Notes under the pieces: model-generated
The model's input: the letters and a program-made list of their open reading frames with translations, nothing else
The model's database searches: none
What the model was told of the DNA's origin: nothing
In this document: one piece after another, positions 1 through 8,226 of the stretch
How positions within the stretch are numbered: position 1 is the first letter of the stretch
Layout of the letters: every line of letters begins with the position of its first letter
Translations under genes and position numbers: made by a program
Source of the DNA: GWE2-42-39 sp034003625
GTDB lineage: Bacteria; Bacteroidota; Bacteroidia; Bacteroidales; Prolixibacteraceae
Direction: 5' to 3'
DNA: 64,000 bases
Assembly: GCA_034003625.1 (NCBI GenBank)
Contig: JAVEYG010000004.1
Location: 1 to 64,000, forward strand

Positions 1-117
1 ACCGTGCATTTGCTTTAAAGACAAGTGCTTTCTTTTCTTTTGTCTGTAGTTCTAAAAATTATTGATTTTAAACAACATATGGGCTTTAAAGGCTCATTTA
101 ATAGAAATTATTTACGT

Positions 118-1196
118 ATGAAAAAGATATTCATTGTTCCGGCAGTTGCCACCATACTACTGATTGCCGCCTGTTCGCAGGAACAAAAAAAGGAAACATC
201 AAAACCTGAAGACATCAAAAATGCGTTCGTCCTGAAAAAGCAGGCGGTGAGCGTGACGCTGAACCTGCCTGCCGAATTGCGGCCTTATGAAGAAGCCGAA
301 ATTCATGCAAAAGTGGATGGCTATGTACAAACGGTTTTGGCCGATATTGGCGACAAAGTCAGAAAAGGGCAGGTGCTTGCCCGTATTGATGGCCTGAAGT
401 AGCGGAAAAGGCAGCGCAGGCCGGTGCAAAATTTCAGGAAGCAAAGGCAAAATTTCTGGCTGGACGCGATAAATACACCCGCATTCAAAACGCTGCAAAA
501 CAGCAGGGAGTGATTTCGGAATCAGAAGTAATCCTTGCCCAAAATCAGATGCGGGCCGACAGCGCTGCATTGGCTTCGGCTCAATCGGCATCGCAGGCTT
601 ATCGCCAGTTACAGGACTACCTCATCATCCGTGCACCATTTGACGGAATCGTAACCAGCCGGACGGTCAATCCAGGCGATTTGGTGGGGAAAGCAGGCAA
701 TCCGGCTCTGTTCATGGTCGAGAATCCGAAGAAGTTGAGGCTTCAGCTTTTTGTGCCCGAAACGCATGTTGGCAATCAGCCTTCAACCGACACCATCAGT
801 TTTTCTGTGGATGCAATGGTGGGGAAAAAGTATCAGGCAGTACTATCCCGAAAGTCGGGCAGCATCAGCCGGGATACCCGCACCGAAACCTGGGAATATG
901 AAGTTGACAACACCGCAGGAGAATTAAAACCGGGCATGTACACCACGGTAAACCTGAACCTGAACAGGCCGGCTGGTTCGTTGGTTGTGCCTGCTGCGGC
1001 AGTGGTTACCTCGCTCGAAAAGAAGTTTGTCATCCGCATAAAAAACGGGCAAGCAGAATGGGTCGATGTGAGAGATGGAATTTCGATGAAAGACGGCAAG
1101 GAGATTTTTGGCGCTCTGGTTGAAGGAGACACCATTTTGGCGCGCGGGAGCGATGAAATCAAGCCCGTAACAAAACTGAAAGTTAAAATTCAATAG
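118..1196 (+). pseudogene. RND-type efflux periplasmic adaptor (HlyD/MFP family), frameshifted
   Basis: Membrane-fusion adaptor that would link an inner-membrane RND pump to a TolC channel. The start at 118 gives a lipoprotein signal (LLIAACSQ), followed by the first biotinyl-lipoyl half (IHAKVDGYVQTVL, GDKVRKGQVLARIDG). The frame stops at 400-402. The rest continues in another frame from about 390 (PEVAEKAAQAG) through the coiled coil, the second lipoyl half (IRAPFDGIVTSR) and the beta-barrel and membrane-proximal domains to 1196. One extra C in the GGCCT at 391-395 restores a protein of about 359 residues, a normal family length. The cause is a real one-base deletion or a sequencing/assembly error; the sequence cannot tell which. 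The pump and channel genes are not in the window and may lie upstream. The DoxX gene follows 2 bp later. Confidence 0.85.
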
Positions 1197-1198
1197 CC

Positions 1199-1630
1199 AT
1201 GAATTGGAAGAAACAGATAGTTCAATCGAAACCGACATTGTCGTTTCTCATTCCGCGTTTGATTGTCGGGCTGGTATTTCTTTCCGAAGGAATCCAGAAG
1301 TTTCTTTTCCCTGAATCGGTTGGGGCAGGGAGGTTTGAAAAAATTGGTTTTGAAAGTCCTGAATTCTGGGCACTGTTCGTTGCTTCGTTCGAAATAGTTT
1401 GTGGAGCGCTGGTTCTCATCGGCTTTCTTACCCGAATCGCTTCAATCCCACTGCTGATCATCATGTTTACTGCATTGATTACCACCAAAATTCCGATTCT
1501 TCAGGAAAAAGGTTTCTGGCAAATGGCTCACGACTCACGTACCGATTTTGCGATGACCATGTTGCTGGTATTTTTGATAATATATGGAGCCGGAAGGTTT
1601 TCAGCAGATGAAAGATGGAAGAAAAAATAA
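1199..1630 (+). CDS. DoxX family membrane protein
   Basis: A 143-residue inner-membrane protein with four hydrophobic segments (about 15-35, 58-80, 84-102 and 117-135). The N-terminal segment IPRLIVGLVFLSEGIQKFLF is typical of DoxX/SURF4-like proteins, and the segment ending in TRIASIPLLIIMF also fits. Members have been tied to respiration, thiosulfate oxidation or redox stress, but the substrate is unknown here. It starts 2 bp after the adaptor stop, so it is probably co-transcribed with it, and it is followed directly by a YnfA-type gene. Confidence 0.85.
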   Translation: MNWKKQIVQSKPTLSFLIPRLIVGLVFLSEGIQKFLFPESVGAGRFEKIGFESPEFWALFVASFEIVCGALVLIGFLTRIASIPLLIIMFTALITTKIPILQEKGFWQMAHDSRTDFAMTMLLVFLIIYGAGRFSADERWKKK

Positions 1631-1637
1631 TCAGGCA

Positions 1638-1967
1638 ATGAAAATATTCACTTCCATATTCATTTTTATACTGGCAGGCCTCTGCGAAATTGGCGGAGGC
1701 TATCTTGTGTGGCAATGGCTCAGGAATGATAAACCCTGGTGGCTGGGCGTAATTGACGGGATCGTGTTAGCCCTTTATGGCGTTGTGGCTACCCTGCAAC
1801 CGGCTAATTTTGGAAGGATATATGCAGCCTATGGCGGTATTTTTATTGTCATGGCCATTTTATGGGGCTGGAAGGTGGATGGTTTTGTACCTGATAAATA
1901 TGATGTCATTGGGGGACTGCTTGCATTAACAGGGATGGCAATCATAATGTATGCGCCAAGAAATTAG
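1638..1967 (+). CDS. YnfA/UPF0060 family membrane protein
   Basis: A 109-residue protein with four transmembrane segments, the usual size for UPF0060 (about 108). The ATG at 1638 is chosen because it begins the hydrophobic helix KIFTSIFIFILAGLCEIGG and leaves 7 bp after the DoxX stop. Diagnostic stretches are CEIGGGYLVWQWLR, ATLQPANFGRIYAAYGG and the C-terminal GMAIIMYAP. The family is related to small multidrug-resistance transporters and YnfA has been linked to efflux. The location next to an efflux adaptor fits this, but the substrate is unknown. Confidence 0.88.
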   Translation: MKIFTSIFIFILAGLCEIGGGYLVWQWLRNDKPWWLGVIDGIVLALYGVVATLQPANFGRIYAAYGGIFIVMAILWGWKVDGFVPDKYDVIGGLLALTGMAIIMYAPRN

Positions 1968-2245
1968 AAAATCAATTCTGCTTTCATGGATCAATATAAT
2001 TTAGTTGTGCCTAAATGTGCATTGGAATAGGCAGGCCGGTATTGATCGATATTCCTATTCATTTTTCTGAAAATGTATTTCCTATGGTCCCTCCGGGAGC
2101 AGCAAATATAAAGAATGATCGGTTAATTTTTGCGGGAATTATAAAAATATAGGTATCTTGTCCGGCCATGTTTTTAATGACCAGGAGGCCAAAACGTCCG
2201 TGCTTTTCCGGTTCACAATAACATGCTTATTTAAATCAAACAAAA

Positions 2246-2836
2246 ATGACCGGGAACCACGATAGCGAAAAAAAATGGTTTGTAGTGAAATATACCTTAC
2301 GGGCAATTCTTTCATTTGCGCTGATCCTTGGCGGCTTTTTGCTTTTTAAGGAATTGTATTTCGACCACAACCCGGAGTATTGGATCGGCAAATTCTACGG
2401 CAACAGCCTGGCGATCCACCTGATCTATGTAGCATCAGAAGTGTTTTTCGGTATCTTTCCACCTGAGATTTTTATGTTCTGGGCCATCAAAGCAGGTGGA
2501 ACAACGAATTATATCCTGAACATTCTTTTTTTTGCCGTGGTTTCGATGGGCGCGGGCCACCTGGCTTACTGGGGGGGCCGGTACCTTGCAAAACGGATGG
2601 GAAAACGTATCGAAAAACGAAAATTCGTGTCCCAACATTTACCAACGGTTAAACGGTTCGGGGGAGCCTTGATCGTCATTGCCGCCCTGACCCCCCTGCC
2701 CTGGGCAACGATCTCATTGGTGATGGGAATAATAGGTTATAATTACAACCGGTTTTCGCTGTATGCCCTGAGCCGGATCTTCCGGTTTGCCCTCAACGGC
2801 TTTCTGATCTTTCAGTCGGGTTCGCTGCTTTTCTGA
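2246..2836 (+). CDS. VTT/DedA-like membrane protein
   Basis: A 196-residue integral membrane protein. After one N-terminal helix (about 17-35) there is a VTT-like (SNARE-associated) core: FFGIFPPEIFMFWAIKAGG, then a GAGHLAYWGGRYLAKRMG segment and a re-entrant-like TPLPWATISLVMGIIGYN stretch. DedA/VTT proteins act in lipid or undecaprenyl-phosphate movement across the inner membrane. No role can be assigned to this one. It stands alone between two non-coding stretches of about 280 and 440 bp. The preceding stretch (1968-2245) shows no recognisable gene. Confidence 0.65.
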   Translation: MTGNHDSEKKWFVVKYTLRAILSFALILGGFLLFKELYFDHNPEYWIGKFYGNSLAIHLIYVASEVFFGIFPPEIFMFWAIKAGGTTNYILNILFFAVVSMGAGHLAYWGGRYLAKRMGKRIEKRKFVSQHLPTVKRFGGALIVIAALTPLPWATISLVMGIIGYNYNRFSLYALSRIFRFALNGFLIFQSGSLLF

Positions 2837-2930
2837 TAGGCTGGTCGGTACAACTCTTCCGAAAGCGGTCGCGAAAATTCTATCGGCTATTTTTCCCGGG
2901 TTTCAAAAAAATATGTACCTTTTAAACTGA

Positions 2931-3086
2931 GCCGAGAAAAGCAAACGGACAGGGACGGAAGGCGAATTGAGTTACGGGTTTGGATTACTTCTCTGTAAAG
3001 AGTTTGTTGATCAACACGGCGGAAGTATCCGGGCCGAAAGCAGGGAGGGAAAAGGGAGTGCTTTCATTTTCACCCTGTGTTCCTGA
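2931..3086 (+). pseudogene. Relic of a histidine kinase ATPase domain (C-terminal end only)
   Basis: A short open stretch without a start codon reads TEGELSYGFGLLLCKEFV, then DQHGGSIRAESREGKGS and AFIFTL before a TGA. This is the G2 box and final strand of a HATPase_c domain (the usual form is GTEGEKSTGLGLILCKEFV). A TGA directly precedes it at 2928-2930, and no upstream kinase sequence is visible back to the VTT gene. It looks like the tail of a degraded sensor kinase. The rest of 2837-3275 shows no gene. Confidence 0.7.
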
Positions 3087-3246
3087 AAAGGTGAAGGTAC
3101 CTTCAAAATAGTTATTTCCACAACCATTTACAAATCTCTTAATTTTGATTTAAGTGCATGGTCGTATGGGGCTTTTCCCTGTTCAGCATAAAACCCTGGC
3201 ACAGGCATTGCTTTTTAGGATATATACAGGTTTGGGCTTTTTTCCT

Positions 3247-3254
3247 TAAATTTG
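3247..3254 (+). promoter_or_regulatory. Possible Bacteroidetes -7 element for the hybrid kinase
   Basis: TAAATTTG matches TAnnTTTG and lies 21 bp before the ATG at 3276. No -33 TTG at the expected 19-21 bp spacing is evident, so support is modest. Confidence 0.4.
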
Positions 3255-3275
3255 ATTTATTGATTCGCAAATTGT

Positions 3276-5876
3276 ATGTTGAAAAAGCAAACCAAAGGGA
3301 AAACAGTATCGGGTTATCTGCGCCTTGATGCAGGTTTGACGGTTACCGGATCGGGGGGCGATAGCCGTTTCCTGTTCCGGGTCCCCGATGAAAACAACAG
3401 CATGGCTTTTGGAGATTGTATCCTGGCATTCAATTCTGAGATTCAGGATGAATTGCGAAATCTTTTGTTGCAGGCAAAAAAGAAATCGCGGATAACAAAT
3501 TACACGCTCCATCATTCAGGGAAAAAGTATTTCATTACCGTAACCCCTTTGGACGGAGGAGAACTGGTACTGAGTTTCTTCCTTCAGGGAGAAGACCGGG
3601 GTGCGATGGAAACCAATCATGGGTACTGGCATTCGGCCCACTCCAAAACAATTACCTTGTCGTTCGACAGCGAATACCGGCATTTGTTTGTTTCCGGGGA
3701 GATACTCAATTTAACCGGTTCGGAACCAATAAACGGAAAGACACCCGAAGAATCAGGCTATCCGGAAGAACTGGCAGCCGAATTGAGAAAGTTGCTGGAA
3801 CAGGTATACACACAGGGGTGCCATGTCGGTCAACCGGTTGAAATCCTGTTAAAAGAAAGTAATTTTTTCCTGAAGATTTTTGTTTATCCGGAACCGGATG
3901 ACGACGGGAAAATATCGCTGGTACACCTGTGCATTACCGATTACGGGACCTTAGACAAAAAACAGCTGCAAGACGCAACACAGAAAGAACATTTGCAAAT
4001 GGCGCTTGACGCCTCGGGACTGGGCGAGTGGGAGTGGTATACAGAAACCGGTGTCGTATATTTTTCACGAAAATGGAAATCACAATTAGGGTATTATCCA
4101 GATGAGCTTGAGGAACAGTTTTCGACTTTCCGGATGCTGCTTCACGAAGGAGACCGCGACCGGGTACTGCGTGAATTGCAGAATTTCATGAAAAGCAGTT
4201 CCCTGTTTTTTGAAACCCACTTCAGGCTCAGGCATAAAAACGGAAATTACCTTTGGATCGAGTGCCGGGCAACCTGTGCCCGTGACGAAAAAAATGCAGT
4301 AACCCGTATGATCGGCGTGAACCGGGATATTGGCGAAGAAAAGAAGACAATCGACGAACTGATCATTTTTAAGCAATCGATGATGCTTAGCCCGGTCCCT
4401 GTCGTGATCACCGACATTGACGGGTATATCGAATTTTTTAATACGGCCTATTGTAAAAAAACAGGCTGGAACCAGGAAGAGATCATCGGGAAAAAACCAA
4501 GCATATTGAAGTCGGGTTTCCATTCCGACGAATTTTACGCCAAACTGTGGAAAACCATAACCAACGGGAATGTTTGGCAGGGCGAATTCAGGAACAAACG
4601 CAAAAACGGGCGGTACTTTACCGAGTTCGCGACTATTTCTCCGCTCCGTGACCGAAAAGGGACGATCACCCACTTTGTAAAAATATCGGAAGACATTTCA
4701 GCCCTTCGGAAACTTGAAAATGATTTACGCTCGGCCCGGCGGTTGGCTGAAATTGCCAATATCTATAAAAATAACTTTCTGGCCAACATGAGCCACAAGA
4801 TACGGACGCCGATCAACGGCATCATCGGTTTTTCCGACCTGCTGAAAGGAAGTCAGGCTAACGAAAAACAGCAAAACCGGTACATCGACCTGATCCAGCA
4901 AAACAGCGCTGCCCTGCTTCATCTGATCGACAACATCATTGACGTGGCCCGGATTGAAGCCAATGAACTGAAGATCAAAAAAGAATCGTGTTCACTAAAA
5001 GATATGTTTATCGAATTGAAGCCGCAAATGCAGAAAATGGCCGGGAGTAAAGGAAAAGAAAATATTTCGCTCAGATTTATCATTCCCCGTGAGGCGCACC
5101 ACGATGTGATTTTCACGGATCCGGTCCGGCTGAAGCAGATTCTTTTCATTCTTTTTGAAAATGCGTTGAAACAAACCGAAAAAGGGTTTGTAGAAGTCGG
5201 GTACCAGATTTATTCGGAACGTAAACTCCAGTTTTATGTACACGACTCAGGGGAAGGGATCGGTGAACCCCAATTAGAAGCCTTGACCCGGCAACTCGGG
5301 GTGAACGATAAAACAACCGGGCAGATGAAAGGCGAAATGGGGATCGGGCTGACAATATGCCGTGGGTTGGTACGCCTGCTTGACGGACAGATTGGCGTGA
5401 AATCAAAGAAGGGAAAAGGGACAATTTTTTATTTCACTATCCCATACGACAAAATAAAAGTGCAGCCCCGTTCGGCCATCATCGAACAATCGAAAAGTTC
5501 GAAATACGATTTCAGTAAATACACCATCCTCATTGCCGAAGATGTGGCCTACAATTTTGAATACCTGAAGAATATTTTCTCCAGCACCGGGGCGAAATTG
5601 CTTTGGGCCAGGGATGGGATTGACGTGCTGAAAACCTTTCACAGCGAAAAAATCGACCTTATTCTGATGGATATCCAGTTGCCCGAAATCAACGGGTTTG
5701 ATGCAACCCGCCAGATACGGCAAAAAAACAAAACCCTGCCAATCATCGCCCAAACCGGTTATACGATGGACGAAGACCGTGAGAAATGCCTCGCGGTGGG
5801 TTGTAACGATGTGCTGATAAAACCGCTCCGGATTGAAGATGTACTGAAAACCGTCGCCCGGCACTTGAAACCGTAA
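3276..5876 (+). CDS. Hybrid sensor histidine kinase (PAS-PAS-HisKA-HATPase-REC)
   Basis: An 866-residue protein with no clear membrane segment, probably a cytoplasmic sensor. Order: an unassigned N-terminal region (1-235, possibly a weak PAS), PAS_3-like domain about 240-355 (LGEWEWYTETGVVYFSRKWK, NRDIGEEKK), PAS about 365-480 (ITDIDGYIEFFN, VKISEDISALR), HisKA with the phosphoacceptor His507 (NNFLANMSHKIRTPINGIIG), HATPase_c about 605-722 (N box FENALKQT, G1 DSGEGIG, G2 GIGLTICRGLV), and receiver 748-863 with Asp799 (LILMDIQLPE) and the conserved Lys (VLIKPL). The residue after His507 is Lys where nearly all HisKA proteins have Glu or Asp, so autokinase activity may be reduced. No DNA-binding response regulator lies next to it. 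A kinase relic lies just upstream. Confidence 0.93.
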   Translation: MLKKQTKGKTVSGYLRLDAGLTVTGSGGDSRFLFRVPDENNSMAFGDCILAFNSEIQDELRNLLLQAKKKSRITNYTLHHSGKKYFITVTPLDGGELVLSFFLQGEDRGAMETNHGYWHSAHSKTITLSFDSEYRHLFVSGEILNLTGSEPINGKTPEESGYPEELAAELRKLLEQVYTQGCHVGQPVEILLKESNFFLKIFVYPEPDDDGKISLVHLCITDYGTLDKKQLQDATQKEHLQMALDASGLGEWEWYTETGVVYFSRKWKSQLGYYPDELEEQFSTFRMLLHEGDRDRVLRELQNFMKSSSLFFETHFRLRHKNGNYLWIECRATCARDEKNAVTRMIGVNRDIGEEKKTIDELIIFKQSMMLSPVPVVITDIDGYIEFFNTAYCKKTGWNQEEIIGKKPSILKSGFHSDEFYAKLWKTITNGNVWQGEFRNKRKNGRYFTEFATISPLRDRKGTITHFVKISEDISALRKLENDLRSARRLAEIANIYKNNFLANMSHKIRTPINGIIGFSDLLKGSQANEKQQNRYIDLIQQNSAALLHLIDNIIDVARIEANELKIKKESCSLKDMFIELKPQMQKMAGSKGKENISLRFIIPREAHHDVIFTDPVRLKQILFILFENALKQTEKGFVEVGYQIYSERKLQFYVHDSGEGIGEPQLEALTRQLGVNDKTTGQMKGEMGIGLTICRGLVRLLDGQIGVKSKKGKGTIFYFTIPYDKIKVQPRSAIIEQSKSSKYDFSKYTILIAEDVAYNFEYLKNIFSSTGAKLLWARDGIDVLKTFHSEKIDLILMDIQLPEINGFDATRQIRQKNKTLPIIAQTGYTMDEDREKCLAVGCNDVLIKPLRIEDVLKTVARHLKP

Positions 5877-5942
5877 ACAACCAGGGTACAACATACCGGT
5901 AAATTGCCTGCCTTGTTTTTTTAGATTGTGAGTTTCACTTCT

Positions 5943-5950
5943 TACTTTTG
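5943..5950 (+). promoter_or_regulatory. Possible -7 element for recR
   Basis: TACTTTTG fits TAnnTTTG and ends 24 bp before the recR ATG at 5975. A TTG occurs at 5926-5928 but the spacing (14 bp) is short. Confidence 0.4.
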
Positions 5951-5974
5951 ACGCAAAATAGTATTTCCTGAACA

Positions 5975-6601
5975 ATGAACGTAGAACATTTCCCTTCCCG
6001 TCTGCTCGAAAATGCCGTCAACGAATTTGCCAAACTGCCCGGCATCGGACGGAAGACAGCCCTGCGGCTGGTTCTTCATTTGCTCCGGCAGGACGTGCGC
6101 GATGTCGAAATTTTTGGTAACACCATCATCAGGATGAAAAGTGAAATTAAACATTGCAGGGTTTGTCACAATATTTCGGACGCTGATGTGTGCAATATTT
6201 GCTCGAACCCTTCGCGTATCCCGTCGATTGTTTGTGTGGTTGAAAACATTAAAGATGTGATGTCGATTGAAAATACACATCAGTTCAACGGGCTCTACCA
6301 TGTCCTGGGAGGCATTATTTCACCGATGGACGGGATTGGCCCATCCGACATTGAAGTAGAATCATTGGTCGCCCGCGTCAAACAGGGAGGAGTGGAAGAA
6401 GTGATCCTGGCGCTCAGTACCACTATGGAAGGAGATACTACCAATTTCTTCATTTTTAAAAAACTGAAAGATTTTCCGGTAAAAATCACCACGCTGGCCC
6501 GGGGCGTTTCCATTGGCGACGAGCTGGAATATGCCGATGAAATTACATTGGGCCGTTCTATTGTGAACCGCCAGAATTTTGAAGATTCGCTGGGAAGATA
6601 G
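5975..6601 (+). CDS. recR: Recombination mediator protein RecR
   Basis: A 208-residue protein, full family length (about 200). RecR acts with RecO (and RecF) to load RecA on gapped DNA. An N-terminal helix-hairpin-helix (FAKLPGIGRKTALRLVLHLL) is followed by the four-cysteine zinc finger (CRVCHNISDADVCNIC), the Toprim domain beginning IVCVVENIKDVMSIE, and the C-terminal Walker-B-like region (ITTLARGVSIGDELEYAD). It is a single gene facing the convergent DUF486 gene. The call is secure. Confidence 0.97.
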   Translation: MNVEHFPSRLLENAVNEFAKLPGIGRKTALRLVLHLLRQDVRDVEIFGNTIIRMKSEIKHCRVCHNISDADVCNICSNPSRIPSIVCVVENIKDVMSIENTHQFNGLYHVLGGIISPMDGIGPSDIEVESLVARVKQGGVEEVILALSTTMEGDTTNFFIFKKLKDFPVKITTLARGVSIGDELEYADEITLGRSIVNRQNFEDSLGR

Positions 6602-6638
6602 GTATTAATTTACTATTTGTGATTGGGTTGGTATTGTA

Positions 6639-7007
6639 TTATTTCTTGAAAATAAAGTAAACAGCCAAGATCAGGAAGATAAAACCAATCAGGTGGTTCA
6701 TCCGGAAAGTTTCGTTACGGAAAACCAGTAAAGTGAAAATGGTAAAAATTATCAAGGTGATTACTTCCTGGATTACTTTCAGTTCAACCAAAGAAAAAGG
6801 GCCGCCATTTTCGCGAAACCCAATTCGGTTAGCCGGCACCTGGAAGAAATATTCAAACAAGGCAATTCCCCAGCTGATCAGTACAATGCTGATTAACGAA
6901 AGACTTTCAAACCATTTCAGTTCTTTGAATTTCAAATGGCCGTACCAGGCCATGGTCATAAACGTATTGGAAAGGACCAACAGTATGATGCTGTATAACG
7001 CTTTCAT
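6639..7007 (-). CDS. DMT superfamily protein, DUF486 family
   Basis: A 122-residue membrane protein with four hydrophobic helices. The start at 7007 (MKALYSIILLVLSNTFMTMA) is preferred over an upstream in-frame ATG because the extra 26 residues are charged and not membrane-like. Features of DUF486: TFMTMAWYGHLKF near the N-terminus, ISWGIALFEYFFQVPANRIG, and LVELKVIQEVITLIIFTIF. Its function is unknown; the family resembles half of a drug/metabolite transporter. It is convergent with recR. Confidence 0.85.
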   Translation of the reverse strand: MKALYSIILLVLSNTFMTMAWYGHLKFKELKWFESLSLISIVLISWGIALFEYFFQVPANRIGFRENGGPFSLVELKVIQEVITLIIFTIFTLLVFRNETFRMNHLIGFIFLILAVYFIFKK

Positions 7008-7265
7008 TCGTTTGTTTTTTCGATGTTTTTCTCCGCCGGGGAAGGGCGTAAACCCGATCCAGGATTCCGGCACGCAAAAATACATCAGATATTTATATCC
7101 GCAACAGGGATGAATAAATATCAGCCAGTCTGAACTTCTTTTTAATGATTACCTTACTTCTTCCCATCTGACAGGGTAATTTGCGCTTGTCAAAATCCGA
7201 TAATCAGTTTGCCATCCATTGTCGAATTTCCGGAATGATTCTTCATTGATCCTGTCGGACAGGTA

Positions 7266-7310
7266 GACAAAAAAAGAAGAGACTGGTCCTTTCGGAACAA
7301 CCTCTTCTTT
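7266..7310 (-). terminator. Rho-independent terminator after rpsP
   Basis: The arms at 7302-7310 and 7273-7281 pair over 9 bp (AAAGAAGAG/CTCTTCTTT). On the minus strand the stem runs into a T tract. It lies about 50 bp beyond the rpsP stop. Confidence 0.75.
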
Positions 7311-7361
7311 GTATCTGTTTTAATTAATATCTGTTTAAAACAGATTCCCAACCAGATGTGG

Positions 7362-7910
7362 CTACGCTTCTGAAGCTTCTTCTGCCGGAGCTTCAGTCTC
7401 TGCTGCTTCTTCCGTGACCGGAGCTGATTCAGCTTTTTCGGCGGCAACCAGTTCTGCATTTTTCTTTGCAATGGAGGTTACACGGTCGGCATTAACTTTA
7501 GCTTCCGCAGCCAGTCTTTTCTTTTTCTCCGATTCAGATTCATTGCCCAGGCGATCTTTCTTAGCCTGGATTTTTGCTTCTTTCTCAGTTATCCAAGCCA
7601 GGAAGCGCCGTTCTGCTTCTTCGTCATTGAACGCGCCTTTGGCAACACCCCCGAGAAGGTGTTTTTTGTACAACACGCCTTTGTAAGATAAAATAGCCTT
7701 TACCGTATCGGTTGGTTGGGCGCCTTTGGCAAGCCAGTTTAAAGCTTTATCAAAATCGAGATCAATAGTAGCAGGATTTGTGTTTGGATTGTACGAGCCA
7801 ATCCTTTCAATGCTCCTGCCATCCCGTGGCGCCCTGCTATCAGCTATCACAATGTGATAGTAAGCAAATCTTTTGCGGCCTTGCCGCTGTAATCTCATTT
7901 TTACTGGCAT
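7362..7910 (-). CDS. rpsP: 30S ribosomal protein S16
   Basis: A 182-residue protein. The first ~85 residues are canonical S16 (MPVKMRLQRQGRKRFAYYHI, DSRAPRDGRSIERIGSYNP, LDFDKALNWLAKGAQPTDTV). The remaining ~95 residues form a charged Lys/Glu/Ala-rich tail ending in an Ala/Glu-rich acidic stretch. Such tails are common on Bacteroidota S16 and are absent from the 82-residue E. coli protein. The gene is monocistronic here: it has a TATATTTG box 45 bp upstream and a strong terminator downstream, without the rimM-trmD-rplS neighbours seen in many bacteria. Confidence 0.97.
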   Translation of the reverse strand: MPVKMRLQRQGRKRFAYYHIVIADSRAPRDGRSIERIGSYNPNTNPATIDLDFDKALNWLAKGAQPTDTVKAILSYKGVLYKKHLLGGVAKGAFNDEEAERRFLAWITEKEAKIQAKKDRLGNESESEKKKRLAAEAKVNADRVTSIAKKNAELVAAEKAESAPVTEEAAETEAPAEEASEA

Positions 7911-7954
7911 TTGCTTTAATTTTAATTGATAAACAGTGTTTTAAAAATGTGGCG

Positions 7955-7962
7955 CAAATATA
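7955..7962 (-). promoter_or_regulatory. -7 element for rpsP
   Basis: On the minus strand TATATTTG (TAnnTTTG) lies 45 bp before the rpsP ATG. A T-rich stretch is found about 15-20 bp upstream, but no clean TTG -33 box. The rest of the 7963-8226 divergent intergenic region shows no gene. Confidence 0.5.
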
Positions 7963-8226
7963 GGGTATTTTTCTGAAAACGTTTACCCTGCGGTTCATTT
8001 TTTTGTAGATTTTATTTTATGCCGGATCTCCTGATTTTCAGGCTTGGCATGAATATTGAAGGTTCAGGATCCGAATAAATTTCAGGGTGCAGCAGCCATT
8101 TCAATATATTTTTGAATTTGTTTACAATGTTTAACTAATTTTTTAGTTTATTCTTTGTAATATTGAATGCCTGAAATCGTTACATATTTTAATTAACCAA
8201 TAAACTACACTCCTTATCAAAAAGTT

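Noticed and set aside
2015..2152. 45-codon frame (MCIGIGRPVLIDIPIHFS) between YnfA and the VTT-like gene
   Set aside because: No start-site context and no similarity recognised; too short to call.
7137..7330. Open minus-strand frame of about 50 codons (KFDNGWQTDYRILTSANYPV) after rpsP
   Set aside because: It has no start codon and contains the rpsP terminator hairpin, so coding is unlikely.
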